Shown: positions 12,129 to 20,509 of the stretch, in pieces | Position numbering within the stretch: position 1 is the stretch's first letter | Layout: each line of letters starts with the position of its first letter | Notes under the pieces: model-generated | The model's input: only the letters and a program-made list of their open reading frames with translations | The model's database searches: none | Told to the model about the DNA's origin: nothing | Made by a program: the position numbers and the translations under genes | Virus record (IMG/VR): IMGVR_UViG_3300051212_000879 | Coordinates: 1-38,123 of that record | DNA length: 38,123 nt | Reading direction: 5' to 3' (one strand) | Source of the DNA: a virus

Positions 12129-13596
12129 AGTTTCTAAAATATTCACGAAGTAATTCGTTGTCTATTTTTATTCCTGTTAAAAACTTATTTTTATTTAACA
12201 CCGCAGATTTTTCTATCTCTATGCGATTGAAATTATTCTTAAAAAAGTTAATGTACTCGTCTTCGGTATACCGGTTCCGATCGTTCCAAAAAGCCAGATA
12301 CAAACAATTTTTTACAGTGTCGGTAACAATGTATGTATCGGTATTACGCATATTCAACTCGTTCACTACTTTAATGTCTAAAACCTCTCCATTAATTTTT
12401 ACAAGGTCACTGCGCCCTTTGTGTTTATAAAAAACACCTTGCTGTTCGAATACATCGTTAGTTATAACTTCAACATCATATGCAGGTAGAGTCACGCCTA
12501 ATAGTCCAGTATCGTATAATGTTATCCCATAGAAGTCGTCGATAGCATAGAACAATGATGAATCTTGTTCTACATTCTGTTTATCAATGTATGCGGTAAA
12601 TACCGGCCCGCTAGTTTCGTTAGACCCGAATATGCTTGTGATCGATTTAATAATACCATCTGCTATGGCCTTCTTGGGTTTGTCCTGTATGTAGGACAAA
12701 GTTTGTACATTCAGATTAGGCCATATAGTTTCATTCCTAATACTGGCTTCAATAAATTTATCTATCATAAAAGGATAGGGAAATATCACATATTCGAGAG
12801 TACTATAGAAATCTTTAAAATCACGAATGAAATCCTCAAATGGTTCTATTTCATCGACGCTGTCGGCAGTATCTCTAGCACCTAAGTCATAAAAAATATG
12901 TCTTGATACTTTATCGCTGATTAATGTAGGAAGTAGATATACTGCAAGACTACTGCCGTGATTTAGATTCCTAATATGCAGACATTCTCCGGAAAACTTT
13001 TCTGAATTGCGAACGGATACTTTATATAAAAATTCATGGGTATGTTCAACAATCTTAGGAGTTCCTGTTGTTCCGCTACTGGTGCATCTCATAAGTATGT
13101 CAGTAGGGTTAGGCAAAATGCTCTTAGCCTTGTCAAAATCAGAGGTGTTGGATATTGAAAAATCTATATCGTTATAAATGCTATAGGTCCTGTTTGAACA
13201 ATTTGAAAAAAATGTAAACTTGGATAATGCCTTAGGGTGTTCCCTAAATTCTTCTTGAGAAAAATCGTGTAGAAAAATATCTATAGGAGACAAGATCTTT
13301 GTCTTCGGATCATAGTATGTAAGATCCTTAAAATCATCGTTCCTACTATAATCTATAATAACGATCTTAAGAGATAATTCAGCGGCGGCAAAACAAGCCG
13401 CGAGATAATCTATATTGAGTATCTGCATACCTATAAGGATAGACTCTCCTGCTTCGGCAGAACACTTATATTTTAAAATATATTTCCATAAATTAATTTT
13501 AGAAACTAAATCACTTTTCGAATATGTCGGACCTTTATGCAAAGGCAATCCTAAAAAGTTATCACTGATAATGTCTCTAGAAATAATAGGTTTCAT
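12121..13596 (-). CDS. ANL-superfamily adenylating enzyme (AMP-dependent ligase)
   Basis: 491 residues with the core motifs of acyl/aryl-CoA ligases and NRPS adenylation domains: A3 phosphate loop TSSGTTGTPK (172-181), A5 FGSNETSGP (about 323-331) and the A7/A8 hinge KGRSDLVKINGEVLD (393-407). The C-terminal subdomain ends in NKFLTGIK, where the catalytic A10 lysine is expected. These enzymes activate a carboxylate as acyl-AMP and pass it to a thiol or amine. Length is slightly short (usual about 500-550). No carrier domain is fused and no PCP gene is seen. It is coupled by TAATG to the amidinotransferase gene upstream, suggesting that a guanidino or related acid is activated. ANL enzymes are very unusual in phage genomes. 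Confidence 0.85.
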   Translation of the reverse strand: MKPIISRDIISDNFLGLPLHKGPTYSKSDLVSKINLWKYILKYKCSAEAGESILIGMQILNIDYLAACFAAAELSLKIVIIDYSRNDDFKDLTYYDPKTKILSPIDIFLHDFSQEEFREHPKALSKFTFFSNCSNRTYSIYNDIDFSISNTSDFDKAKSILPNPTDILMRCTSSGTTGTPKIVEHTHEFLYKVSVRNSEKFSGECLHIRNLNHGSSLAVYLLPTLISDKVSRHIFYDLGARDTADSVDEIEPFEDFIRDFKDFYSTLEYVIFPYPFMIDKFIEASIRNETIWPNLNVQTLSYIQDKPKKAIADGIIKSITSIFGSNETSGPVFTAYIDKQNVEQDSSLFYAIDDFYGITLYDTGLLGVTLPAYDVEVITNDVFEQQGVFYKHKGRSDLVKINGEVLDIKVVNELNMRNTDTYIVTDTVKNCLYLAFWNDRNRYTEDEYINFFKNNFNRIEIEKSAVLNKNKFLTGIKIDNELLREYFRNYV

Positions 13597-14651
13597 TAAA
13601 AATAATCCTCAAGGTTACCGTCTCGAACTAGATCAAGAGTAGCACAATGATAGCCTCCACTCAATGTTTGAGCGTGTCTCATGCGTGTAGGAATTACAGT
13701 AAATTGATGTTGTTCTAAAACACGTATAAGATTCGTTTGATCTTTCCCAACTACTACTGTATTTTGATCTATGCTTAATATATTCATTCCTATATACGGA
13801 CTACAGGGACTGATACTTCCTGGTCCGCTCTGCGTTACAGAGTTTATGTTGACATCACTAAAATAAATTTTGTCCCATTTCTCAAACAATTTAGGACAAT
13901 TATCAGGTGTTACTCTAGTACTGTTTAGCAATACAAGTCCGGGTCTTAGTGGAATGATGGTGCTATCGAAATGTGCAAAACTGTAGATGTGTTCGGCAGC
14001 GTGTAATCTATATCCTCTAGGTTCTAATGTATTTTTTAACCATTGAAAACCTAACCAGTTTCCTGTATTACTAATTTGAAATAAAATGTCACGTCCTAAT
14101 CTAATACAGTTAGGAGCGTCGAAGATAGGCTCTAAGTTGTTAAGACTAGGCTTACTCAATTCTTCAAACTGATAAGAATTATCTAACAATCTCGGTTTGG
14201 GCGCCGCAATCCATTCGGTACCATCTTTCACTGCATCTATCATTATATTATGATATGCTCTAGTTTCAAACAACCTGCTACGACAAGGACTAGGTGTTTC
14301 AATCATTAAGTTGTTTAGCGGTAATAACAGATCTCTAGGACACCATGTATACCAGCCTGTAGTGGTCCAATCGGAAGTAGAAAACTTTTTAGAATGATCT
14401 ATGTACTCGGGTCTATGTACTACAACCCCTGCCTGGGTTAAAACTGAACACAATTCTTCAGCATCTTCGTTGGCCTCATCTATGAGCCATTGAGGATATT
14501 CTCCCTCGAGGGGTTTTATTTTTTCTATATCGTAGTTAGTGTAACTCATACTCATCGTGCTCGCATCGACTGTAGGCACACGAGCCTTGTCTGCTCGGCC
14601 TACTACAATCTCTCGAAGAGTATCCCAATCGTTATTTGAATTAATTTTCAT
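13596..14651 (-). CDS. L-arginine:glycine amidinotransferase-like enzyme
   Basis: 351 residues matching the AGAT/GATM family along its length: NDWDTLREIVVGRADKARVP at the N terminus, EYPQWLIDEANEDAEEL, YTWCPRDLL, RLFETRAYHN, WIAAPKPRLLD, then the catalytic triad Asp188 (RLGRDILF), His227 (FAHFDSTIIPL) and Cys336 (GGYHCATLDLVRDG). The Cys takes the amidino group from arginine and transfers it to an amine, producing ornithine and a guanidino compound (guanidinoacetate in animals; related cyanobacterial enzymes start cylindrospermopsin and saxitoxin synthesis). All three catalytic residues are intact, so activity is likely; the acceptor is unknown. It overlaps its upstream neighbour by 4 nt and is coupled to the adenylating enzyme. 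Confidence 0.9.
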   Translation of the reverse strand: MKINSNNDWDTLREIVVGRADKARVPTVDASTMSMSYTNYDIEKIKPLEGEYPQWLIDEANEDAEELCSVLTQAGVVVHRPEYIDHSKKFSTSDWTTTGWYTWCPRDLLLPLNNLMIETPSPCRSRLFETRAYHNIMIDAVKDGTEWIAAPKPRLLDNSYQFEELSKPSLNNLEPIFDAPNCIRLGRDILFQISNTGNWLGFQWLKNTLEPRGYRLHAAEHIYSFAHFDSTIIPLRPGLVLLNSTRVTPDNCPKLFEKWDKIYFSDVNINSVTQSGPGSISPCSPYIGMNILSIDQNTVVVGKDQTNLIRVLEQHQFTVIPTRMRHAQTLSGGYHCATLDLVRDGNLEDYF

Positions 14652-15238
14652 CCTGTTATCAAGTCCTCGTAAACTTGCATAGTTATAGCGATACTGTGTC
14701 TAACGCTGTCGCTGTTGTTCTTAAGCACCTCGTGATATAACCAACCCGGAAATACTAATATTTTTCCTGCTTCTGGTACGATATCCACATAAGGCTCTTT
14801 TTGAAATTCTAATCGTTCTACAGGTGTATATAGTCTTATATTTCCGCAGTGAGGAAAAGTTTTATGATAATAAACAATAACCAAGCAACTAGGGTGATGG
14901 TTATGCTTTGTTGATTCTGAACCAGGCTTTAACAGTGTCATTATAGACATTACATTCTTCAATTCTACTTTAGGAATTACATTACTTGTATTAAGATACA
15001 TTTCAACGCAACGCATGATTTCAACACTTAATTTTTCTAATTTGTATCGACTTAAGAAATCGTTAAATTTTTTAACGCCTTCGTCGCTCATGTATAACTC
15101 GCCGGTGTCATCTTCTGGGTCTAGGGAAAAATCAAGATCTAATAACACTTCATTAATCTCAGAAGATATCTGATCAAAGATATCACCTTCGAGTTTTTCT
15201 TCTAATACTAGGGTAGGAAAAAGGTATTTGAAAATCAT
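14648..15238 (-). CDS. 2OG-Fe(II) oxygenase (HxH, TIGR02466-like)
   Basis: 196 residues. After a helical N-terminal half there is a double-stranded beta-helix: KHNHHPSCLVIVYYH (His112, His114), IRLYTPV, PEAGKILVFPGWLYHEV (distal His169) and SVRHSIAITM (Arg180 as 2OG anchor). This is the order of the TIGR02466 family (HxHP...LxxFPSWLxHxVxPN...R). It is a likely hydroxylase of a pathway intermediate. It overlaps both neighbours by 4 nt, placing it between the glycosyltransferase-like and amidinotransferase genes. Confidence 0.75.
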   Translation of the reverse strand: MIFKYLFPTLVLEEKLEGDIFDQISSEINEVLLDLDFSLDPEDDTGELYMSDEGVKKFNDFLSRYKLEKLSVEIMRCVEMYLNTSNVIPKVELKNVMSIMTLLKPGSESTKHNHHPSCLVIVYYHKTFPHCGNIRLYTPVERLEFQKEPYVDIVPEAGKILVFPGWLYHEVLKNNSDSVRHSIAITMQVYEDLITG

Positions 15239-16296
15239 AATAGGTGTCCGAATCCTTTTCTATCAAAATAAAAATCTAATTCCTTTTTATTAGCATCTAA
15301 TGATTCTAATATCATAGCATTCTCTTTAGCCAACTTATAAAAATGACTTTTATTATACTCTATGTCAGCACTGAAATCTATGCTGTTGTTTAGAAAGTAT
15401 TTTAAGTTTTCAATTAGTTTTTCTAATCTTATGTTTTCGGGGTAAGCAGTAGCATAGTCATGCACGGGAAAATATTCTTCAAATGTTTTAAACCCTATCT
15501 CCTTAAGATGATTAAAAATAGATGGATTAGCCGCTAAAAGAAACGGGTGCCCTTGTGCAAACACTCTGTAAATTTTTTCAGTGGCAAACTTGCTATTATT
15601 GTTTTCGTCTCCAGGATGACCTTCTGATATCAAACTTAAACTAGTCCTATGAAATACTGTAGGATCAATCCAAGCAGAATCGTTAGTCCAGGCTGTAGCA
15701 ACAGGCACATCTTCGGTGCCGTAGGTCTTTGATGAATCATACAAATCGTCTATTCTACGAACAGCAAAATTTATGAAATTTTCGTATTCATCTACAGAAG
15801 GAAAATATTTTATAGAATTTTCTTTCTGTTGCTCAGTCCACGGAGCAAAGAAACTCCATTCTGCATTGCGCAATAAGTCTTGCTTGTAAAGATTATAAAG
15901 CAATCCTATTCTATTGTCTCTATCTGGAACTCCGCCTAAAAATAGAAATCGGCCAGACGTGGAATTATATTCTCCTACATGCCGTCCGTTGTAACTATTC
16001 CATACAGTATGTAAATAAAAATCAAAAGTAATAGTTTCACAATCTACTTCATTATCATGACTCATTCCGGATAGTAGTTTAATATCAATACCTCGAGATC
16101 TCGAATATTCTACGATTCTGTTATGTACTGAATTCCAAGTAGCATTGTTCTTATAGAGAAATCCGTCAGCAAGTAATAATCCAATGATCTTTGTATAGCC
16201 GTCATTTATTGCTAAGTCTATGTCTGATGTAATCTTTTCATAAGATTGTTGAGCATCTAAACGAAAAAATTCAAAGTTAATTAATTTAGATTGCAT
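15235..16296 (-). CDS. Glycosyltransferase-like phage protein
   Basis: 353 residues. The segment SLSLISEGHPG...FATEKIYRVFAQGHPFLLAANPSIFNHLKEIGFKTFEEYF (about residues 220-280) has the pattern seen in fucosyltransferase/GT10-like and other phage glycosyltransferases (S-LxSE...-TEK-xRxxA-G-PFxxxG-P--L--L---GFKTF). The N-terminal half (IIGLLLADGFLYKN) is less conserved. If a transferase, it would add a sugar to a pathway product or cell-surface molecule. Donor and acceptor cannot be inferred. It overlaps neighbours by 4 and 11 nt in the minus operon. Confidence 0.55.
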   Translation of the reverse strand: MQSKLINFEFFRLDAQQSYEKITSDIDLAINDGYTKIIGLLLADGFLYKNNATWNSVHNRIVEYSRSRGIDIKLLSGMSHDNEVDCETITFDFYLHTVWNSYNGRHVGEYNSTSGRFLFLGGVPDRDNRIGLLYNLYKQDLLRNAEWSFFAPWTEQQKENSIKYFPSVDEYENFINFAVRRIDDLYDSSKTYGTEDVPVATAWTNDSAWIDPTVFHRTSLSLISEGHPGDENNNSKFATEKIYRVFAQGHPFLLAANPSIFNHLKEIGFKTFEEYFPVHDYATAYPENIRLEKLIENLKYFLNNSIDFSADIEYNKSHFYKLAKENAMILESLDANKKELDFYFDRKGFGHLL

Positions 16297-17164
16297 AGTG
16301 CTTGTACAATCCTAGTCGATTAGTAGAGGTTCCTCGATTGTATTCGGGGTATCTATTATTAAGATCGATTCCGAACAAAACGGTATTAGAAGATTCTATA
16401 GTCAATTTACTACATAATGTTTTTTGTTGATTAACATATGTGTCGTAGATATAATCAGGCCCGTAGTTTTTTATTAATTCTAATCCTAACTTTGCACCTA
16501 TTCTGTTATTGTAGTTGATTTTATCATAAACAAACATTAAGTCATCGTCGTCTACGCGAGTTAATCGAATACCAATTCTAGCGTGTGCTACTGGAAACGT
16601 TTTACTTAAACTAAAGACGACATCTGTAATACAATCGTAATTAAAATTAAAATCTATATTTGCACAAACACCAAAATATGCACAGTCCACCAAAACTGGA
16701 ATTTTTAATTGATCGCATTGTGTAAGCAACCAATTTAATTTTTCATGCTTGTTACCGGTATCAGAAAAAGGTAAACTAATAACAACAGCATCATTTTCTG
16801 CGAGATCGTCGTCCTCTATAAATTCCCAGGTTGGCCAATTATTTCTCCAGGCCAATTGATGGTATAGATATTCTCCCCTAAAGCATCTAAATCGTCTGTT
16901 CTTATTTTTTATATAGAACATCTCGAATGCCTGAGTAGTTCCGTTGGAATAGACAACACATGGAAATAACTCTAATCCTCGCACATTGTTATTTTTAGAT
17001 TTCGAAATCCATTGTATATACTGACGACTGAATTCTTTGGTGATCCCTTCGTTCCAAAGTGCATCATTTAAGGTAATCGATTTTATGTACTCAATAATAC
17101 TCGAATCTTGAATAGCAAAAGCACCGCCATACGGTAGAGGTCGTTTATCGTTAGGTGCAGTCAT
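16286..17164 (-). CDS. PLP-dependent aminotransferase-like enzyme (fold type I)
   Basis: 292 residues from ATG 17164 (a TTG at 17185 is less likely). Fold-type-I features: VVYSNGTTQAFEMFYI (cofactor phosphate region), DAVVISLPFSDTG, VLVDCAYFGVCANIDFN (Asp160 pairing with the pyridine nitrogen), SLSKTFPVAHARIG (Lys188 as Schiff-base lysine). It is shorter than classical aspartate-type aminotransferases (about 390), mainly at the C terminus. It may transfer an amino group to, or act as a C-S/C-C lyase on, a pathway intermediate. It overlaps the oxygenase upstream by 14 nt. Confidence 0.7.
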   Translation of the reverse strand: MTAPNDKRPLPYGGAFAIQDSSIIEYIKSITLNDALWNEGITKEFSRQYIQWISKSKNNNVRGLELFPCVVYSNGTTQAFEMFYIKNKNRRFRCFRGEYLYHQLAWRNNWPTWEFIEDDDLAENDAVVISLPFSDTGNKHEKLNWLLTQCDQLKIPVLVDCAYFGVCANIDFNFNYDCITDVVFSLSKTFPVAHARIGIRLTRVDDDDLMFVYDKINYNNRIGAKLGLELIKNYGPDYIYDTYVNQQKTLCSKLTIESSNTVLFGIDLNNRYPEYNRGTSTNRLGLYKHYAI

Positions 17165-17687
17165 TTTTAAAATATTTTTTTTCAAGTAACAGATAAACTG
17201 TTTTTCGAGTATAAGTAGTATCGTTCATTGCCCCGTGGGGGACCTGTCCATCAAATACCAAGGCTTTACCCTTTTCGTTTTTAATAACTTTGTAATCTAC
17301 TATCGACCATCCGTTCCCGTCTACAGGATATATCATATTGTAGGAATTATTTGAAGTGTCATAATCTGGCTTATCAGGTGTATCTGTGTGTATAGGCATG
17401 AAAGAGTACCTCATTAAAAAATTTACAGTTATCCTGTTTAATCCCGATATAGTTTTTGTATATTCAATTATGTCCTTTGCCATGTCCGTAAGTTCGTTCG
17501 GAACATCATAGTTTCCCGTATTATCATAAATGATCAACGATTTCCAATTTAATGAAACATCGATGACCTTTTCGCTTACATCAATCCAAAATTTAGAAAC
17601 ATCGTGAGAGGTAAGATCGTCTATTAAATCGATAAGTTTTGGAATTTTGTCTATATCAGTATAACGCAAGGGGTCGACTAGAGCCAT
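17151..17687 (-). CDS. 2OG-Fe(II) oxygenase, Asp/Asn-hydroxylase-like; first gene of operon
   Basis: 178 residues. HTD (His100, Asp102) in SFMPIHTDTPDKP, the strand ALVFDGQVPHGAMND with distal His151, and Arg161 in YTRKTVYLLL make a complete 2OG/Fe site. The middle strand NSYNMIYPVDGNGWSIVDY fits the jelly roll. It is the first gene of the minus operon running to 11405, starting 5 nt after a TATAAGTA element with no leader. It shares a 39-bp intergenic region with another oxygenase transcribed in the opposite direction. Confidence 0.75.
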   Translation of the reverse strand: MALVDPLRYTDIDKIPKLIDLIDDLTSHDVSKFWIDVSEKVIDVSLNWKSLIIYDNTGNYDVPNELTDMAKDIIEYTKTISGLNRITVNFLMRYSFMPIHTDTPDKPDYDTSNNSYNMIYPVDGNGWSIVDYKVIKNEKGKALVFDGQVPHGAMNDTTYTRKTVYLLLEKKYFKNDCT

Positions 17688-17692
17688 ACTGT

Positions 17693-17700
17693 TACTTATA
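17693..17700 (-). promoter_or_regulatory. Late-type promoter element TATAAGTA, leaderless start
   Basis: On the minus strand, TATAAGTA is followed by exactly 5 nt and the ATG at 17687. A T4-late-type element starts transcription about 6 nt downstream, so the start codon would be the first nucleotides of the mRNA. Confidence 0.5.
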
Positions 17701-17714
17701 AACTTAAACAGGCA

Positions 17715-17721
17715 CTAAGTA
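17715..17721 (+). promoter_or_regulatory. Late-type promoter element CTAAGTA, leaderless start
   Basis: On the plus strand, CTAAGTA is followed by exactly 5 nt and the ATG at 17727. It is the partner of the element on the opposite strand; no SD sequence is present. Confidence 0.5.
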
Positions 17722-17726
17722 CTAAT

Positions 17727-18473
17727 ATGACAAAGTCCCTAGATTTCTACAATCAAAATAAAAACATAAATTGGTCGTTACCGCCCTTGCCCGACGGAAT
17801 AGTCTCGGACTACGAAATCGCAGACTGGTTATTAAATAAAAGCGACTTTGGTTGGTTAGAATTGGATATCAACTTTGATTTAAACCAGTGGAAGAAAGAA
17901 GCCGAATTATCTACAGAATACTTAGTTCCGCATAGGGAAAATGATAGTTCTGGTTGGAATAGTGCTTGTATACACGGTATCGATATTCCCTGCACCGGAG
18001 CATGGACTAACTACGGATATACATCAGAAAAAGATGTTCCATATCGCTGGACCAACTTGAGCAACATTGCTCTTAATATTAAAGAATTTTGGAAAGATTT
18101 TCCTTACGAAAGATATCGAAGGATTAGATTTATGGAAGTTGTGGCAGGCGGTTATATAAACCCTCATAGCGACATGCCTGGTAGACTTCCAGGAGAAGAA
18201 AATTTTAATGCGTTAGAGTTTGGGGTCCCTATCAATGTTGCGATAATACATCCTAACGAATGCTTCATGTCATTGGAAGGATACGGTATTGTTCCTTTTA
18301 AAGAAGGAAAGGCATTTATAGTAAACATTAGAAATTATCACAGTGTTATAAATAATTCTCAAAAATCAAGAATACATTTAATTGCACACGGAATTCCAGG
18401 TAATAGACAAAACAAATTTATAGAACTCGTATCACGGAGTTATAAAAAACAATATGAAAAACAGACACATTAA
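17727..18473 (+). CDS. Aspartyl/asparaginyl beta-hydroxylase-like 2OG oxygenase
   Basis: 248 residues with a clear Asp/Asn-hydroxylase signature: RRIRFMEVVAGGYINPHSDMPGR (His147, Asp149), NVAIIHPNECFM, and AFIVNIRNYHSVINNSQKSRIHLI (distal His205, Arg215). This is the closest of the window's oxygenases to the canonical family (NPHxD...IxP...HSVxNxxxxxRIHLI). Such enzymes hydroxylate peptides, proline or free amino acids. It starts with no leader 5 nt after CTAAGTA and overlaps the radical SAM gene by 20 nt. Confidence 0.85.
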   Translation: MTKSLDFYNQNKNINWSLPPLPDGIVSDYEIADWLLNKSDFGWLELDINFDLNQWKKEAELSTEYLVPHRENDSSGWNSACIHGIDIPCTGAWTNYGYTSEKDVPYRWTNLSNIALNIKEFWKDFPYERYRRIRFMEVVAGGYINPHSDMPGRLPGEENFNALEFGVPINVAIIHPNECFMSLEGYGIVPFKEGKAFIVNIRNYHSVINNSQKSRIHLIAHGIPGNRQNKFIELVSRSYKKQYEKQTH

Positions 18474-19425
18474 GTTGTTAGATGCGTTCTACGGAAACAA
18501 ATGCAATTTAGCATGTTCTAATTGCGACTCTCGAAGCGACGAATTGGATTTCGAAGGTCCTAGCATAGAATCGATTAGAGAAAGCATACTACTGGCCAAC
18601 GAAAAATTTGACGTAGAAAACTGGAGCATGATTGGCGGCGAGCCTTTTCTCTATAAAGATAAAATATTAGAAATTATAAAATGCATAAGAAGTTTTGAAC
18701 CGAACAAAACTATATTCATGTCTACCAACGGAATGCTTTTACACAAAAATATCGATTGGGTGGTTGATCTTGTAAAAGAATATAAAGTATGGGTACAGGT
18801 CTGTAATCATACTCCACTATTTTATGATAAAACAACTATGGTAGAGGCTGTACATACTATTGGAAAAAAACTAGGCATAGAGGAAACAGTCCCTGCTTAC
18901 CTGTGGTGGTACGATGTTTTTAAATTCGAAACTGGAACTGATAATTGGAAACAATATGTAAAAGATAAAGGAATTGATGTTGAGACCAGAGATCCCAACG
19001 ACATTACCTACATGAAACAGAATTGGGGTATCCATTATATGGAGTCTCCAGTTTTTCAAACTATTGTGAACAAGATAAATGGAATACCTAGACCCTTTAA
19101 TAGTAACCCGGCAGATGCATATAAGAATAGTTGCCCTAGCCAATTCTGTGCTTTTTTACATGATAAGAAGATTTACAAATGTGGAGCATTAGGAACCTTA
19201 AAAAGATTGTTAGAAAAATATAACATGATCGATGATCCAGAATGGCAAAGGTATCTGGCCTACAGGCCTGTAGATTTAGAAACATGTACCGAAGAAGACC
19301 TTGACCATTTTGCCGATACACATTATTGTAGTGTTAGTGAATGCAGTATGTGTCCCGGAGAATACCGCGGAATTGAAAAAAATCAGATAAACGTTTTGAA
19401 GATATATCGTAATGAACGACAGTAA
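18454..19425 (+). CDS. Radical SAM protein with C-terminal Cys-rich region
   Basis: 323 residues. Cluster motif CNLACSNC (Cys17, Cys21, Cys24), followed by GGEPFLY (SAM-binding GGE) and STNGMLL. The C-terminal third contains CPSQFCAFLHDKKIYKCG and CSVSECSMCPG, consistent with SPASM/twitch-like auxiliary Fe-S ligation as in peptide- and carbohydrate-modifying radical SAM enzymes. It overlaps the oxygenase upstream by 20 nt and the next CDS by 14 nt, so the three form a tight plus operon. Substrate unknown; no precursor-peptide gene is adjacent. Confidence 0.85.
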   Translation: MKNRHIKLLDAFYGNKCNLACSNCDSRSDELDFEGPSIESIRESILLANEKFDVENWSMIGGEPFLYKDKILEIIKCIRSFEPNKTIFMSTNGMLLHKNIDWVVDLVKEYKVWVQVCNHTPLFYDKTTMVEAVHTIGKKLGIEETVPAYLWWYDVFKFETGTDNWKQYVKDKGIDVETRDPNDITYMKQNWGIHYMESPVFQTIVNKINGIPRPFNSNPADAYKNSCPSQFCAFLHDKKIYKCGALGTLKRLLEKYNMIDDPEWQRYLAYRPVDLETCTEEDLDHFADTHYCSVSECSMCPGEYRGIEKNQINVLKIYRNERQ

Positions 19426-20509
19426 CATTGTTTTTTGCGTTATCGACGACATTGATTCGTATGCTAATCAAGAAATTAAAAACACGATACGCAATATATT
19501 AGACTTTACTATATCAAATCTTTTTACAAAAGGTTATACAGTGTTAGTAGGTACTGATGAAGATGCTCTTTTAAGAAGTATCGATGGGTTTGATTATGCT
19601 GTAGTTATGAGTCCAGGGACGGAATATATAAACGGTTATAATTTTTTTAATGCGCTGAATGCTCTTGTTGACAGAGATTTCTTTTTAGCAGGACATATAT
19701 TAGATAGATCAAAATATGATGCTTATTATGAATTACACCATCAATGTTTTGTTATCAATTTAAAGAAGTATAAAGAACTCGGGTGCCCCGATATCGGTAA
19801 ACTAGAATTAGATTCAGCCCATACTCAAACAGAACCAATACGTAGCATTGAAAATATCCATGATGATTATACTCCCACTCATATAGTTCGTGGATCAATC
19901 GAAAAACAATACTTTCATAAATGCCACGGTTGGAATATTTTAAGCATTGCATTTTCTAAAGAACTTCCTGTAATCGTATTCGACGAATCTATTAGAAACA
20001 ATAAAAAACACTATTACCCAGAAGTCGAACAGGATTTTTACAAACATAAAAAATACATCGACTACAAACTAGAATTTTGCAAAAGCGAATTTGTACATGT
20101 ATGTAATACAGAATGGTCTACCGGGATCTCGGAAACATACAATCAGATAGTAATACCTGCAAGCGGTTATCTGTATCTAGATTTAATCGATCAAGGTAAT
20201 GTAATTTTTTATGACTATAATCAACGATCGTTAGATTATTATAAAGAAAATTGCGAGAGAAAAGAAAATATAAATTACAAATTTGTTAAAACCAATCTTC
20301 TTGAAGATCTCGATTTAGTTGAATATTTAGAACCAGATCTTAAAACACTAGTCAACTTATCAAATATTTTTTGCTATGAAGGAACTGCTGCAAAATATTC
20401 TTTAACCCATCGATTAGAGGCACAGAATAAGTTAGTTGCAGCCTTAAAAGATAAAGTTAAAAATATAGATATTAATTTTACACTACAGGCCGATGAAGGT
20501 CATCGATAA
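19412..20509 (+). CDS. Unrecognised two-domain protein, 365 aa
   Basis: I do not recognise this protein. Residues about 1-200 (NIVFCVIDDIDSYANQEI, YAVVMSPGTEYINGYNFFNAL, DRDFFLAGHILDR) read like a GT-A-like alpha/beta domain. Residues about 245-350 (YLYLDLIDQGNVIFYDYNQRSLDYY, TNLLEDLDLVEYLEPDLK, TLVNLSNIFCYEGTAAKYSL) resemble a Rossmann-type methyltransferase-like domain without a clear SAM motif. It is coupled to the radical SAM gene at 18454 and is probably a partner enzyme or scaffold. Its 3' end overlaps the convergent SGNH gene by 32 nt, with a small hairpin inside the overlap. Confidence 0.65.
   Translation: MNDSNIVFCVIDDIDSYANQEIKNTIRNILDFTISNLFTKGYTVLVGTDEDALLRSIDGFDYAVVMSPGTEYINGYNFFNALNALVDRDFFLAGHILDRSKYDAYYELHHQCFVINLKKYKELGCPDIGKLELDSAHTQTEPIRSIENIHDDYTPTHIVRGSIEKQYFHKCHGWNILSIAFSKELPVIVFDESIRNNKKHYYPEVEQDFYKHKKYIDYKLEFCKSEFVHVCNTEWSTGISETYNQIVIPASGYLYLDLIDQGNVIFYDYNQRSLDYYKENCERKENINYKFVKTNLLEDLDLVEYLEPDLKTLVNLSNIFCYEGTAAKYSLTHRLEAQNKLVAALKDKVKNIDINFTLQADEGHR

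Noticed and set aside
11874-12146. DUF6356-like protein as an acyl or peptidyl carrier for the adenylating enzyme
   Set aside because: No DSL/I-type phosphopantetheine serine and the helix pattern is hydrophobic, so it is not a carrier protein by sequence.
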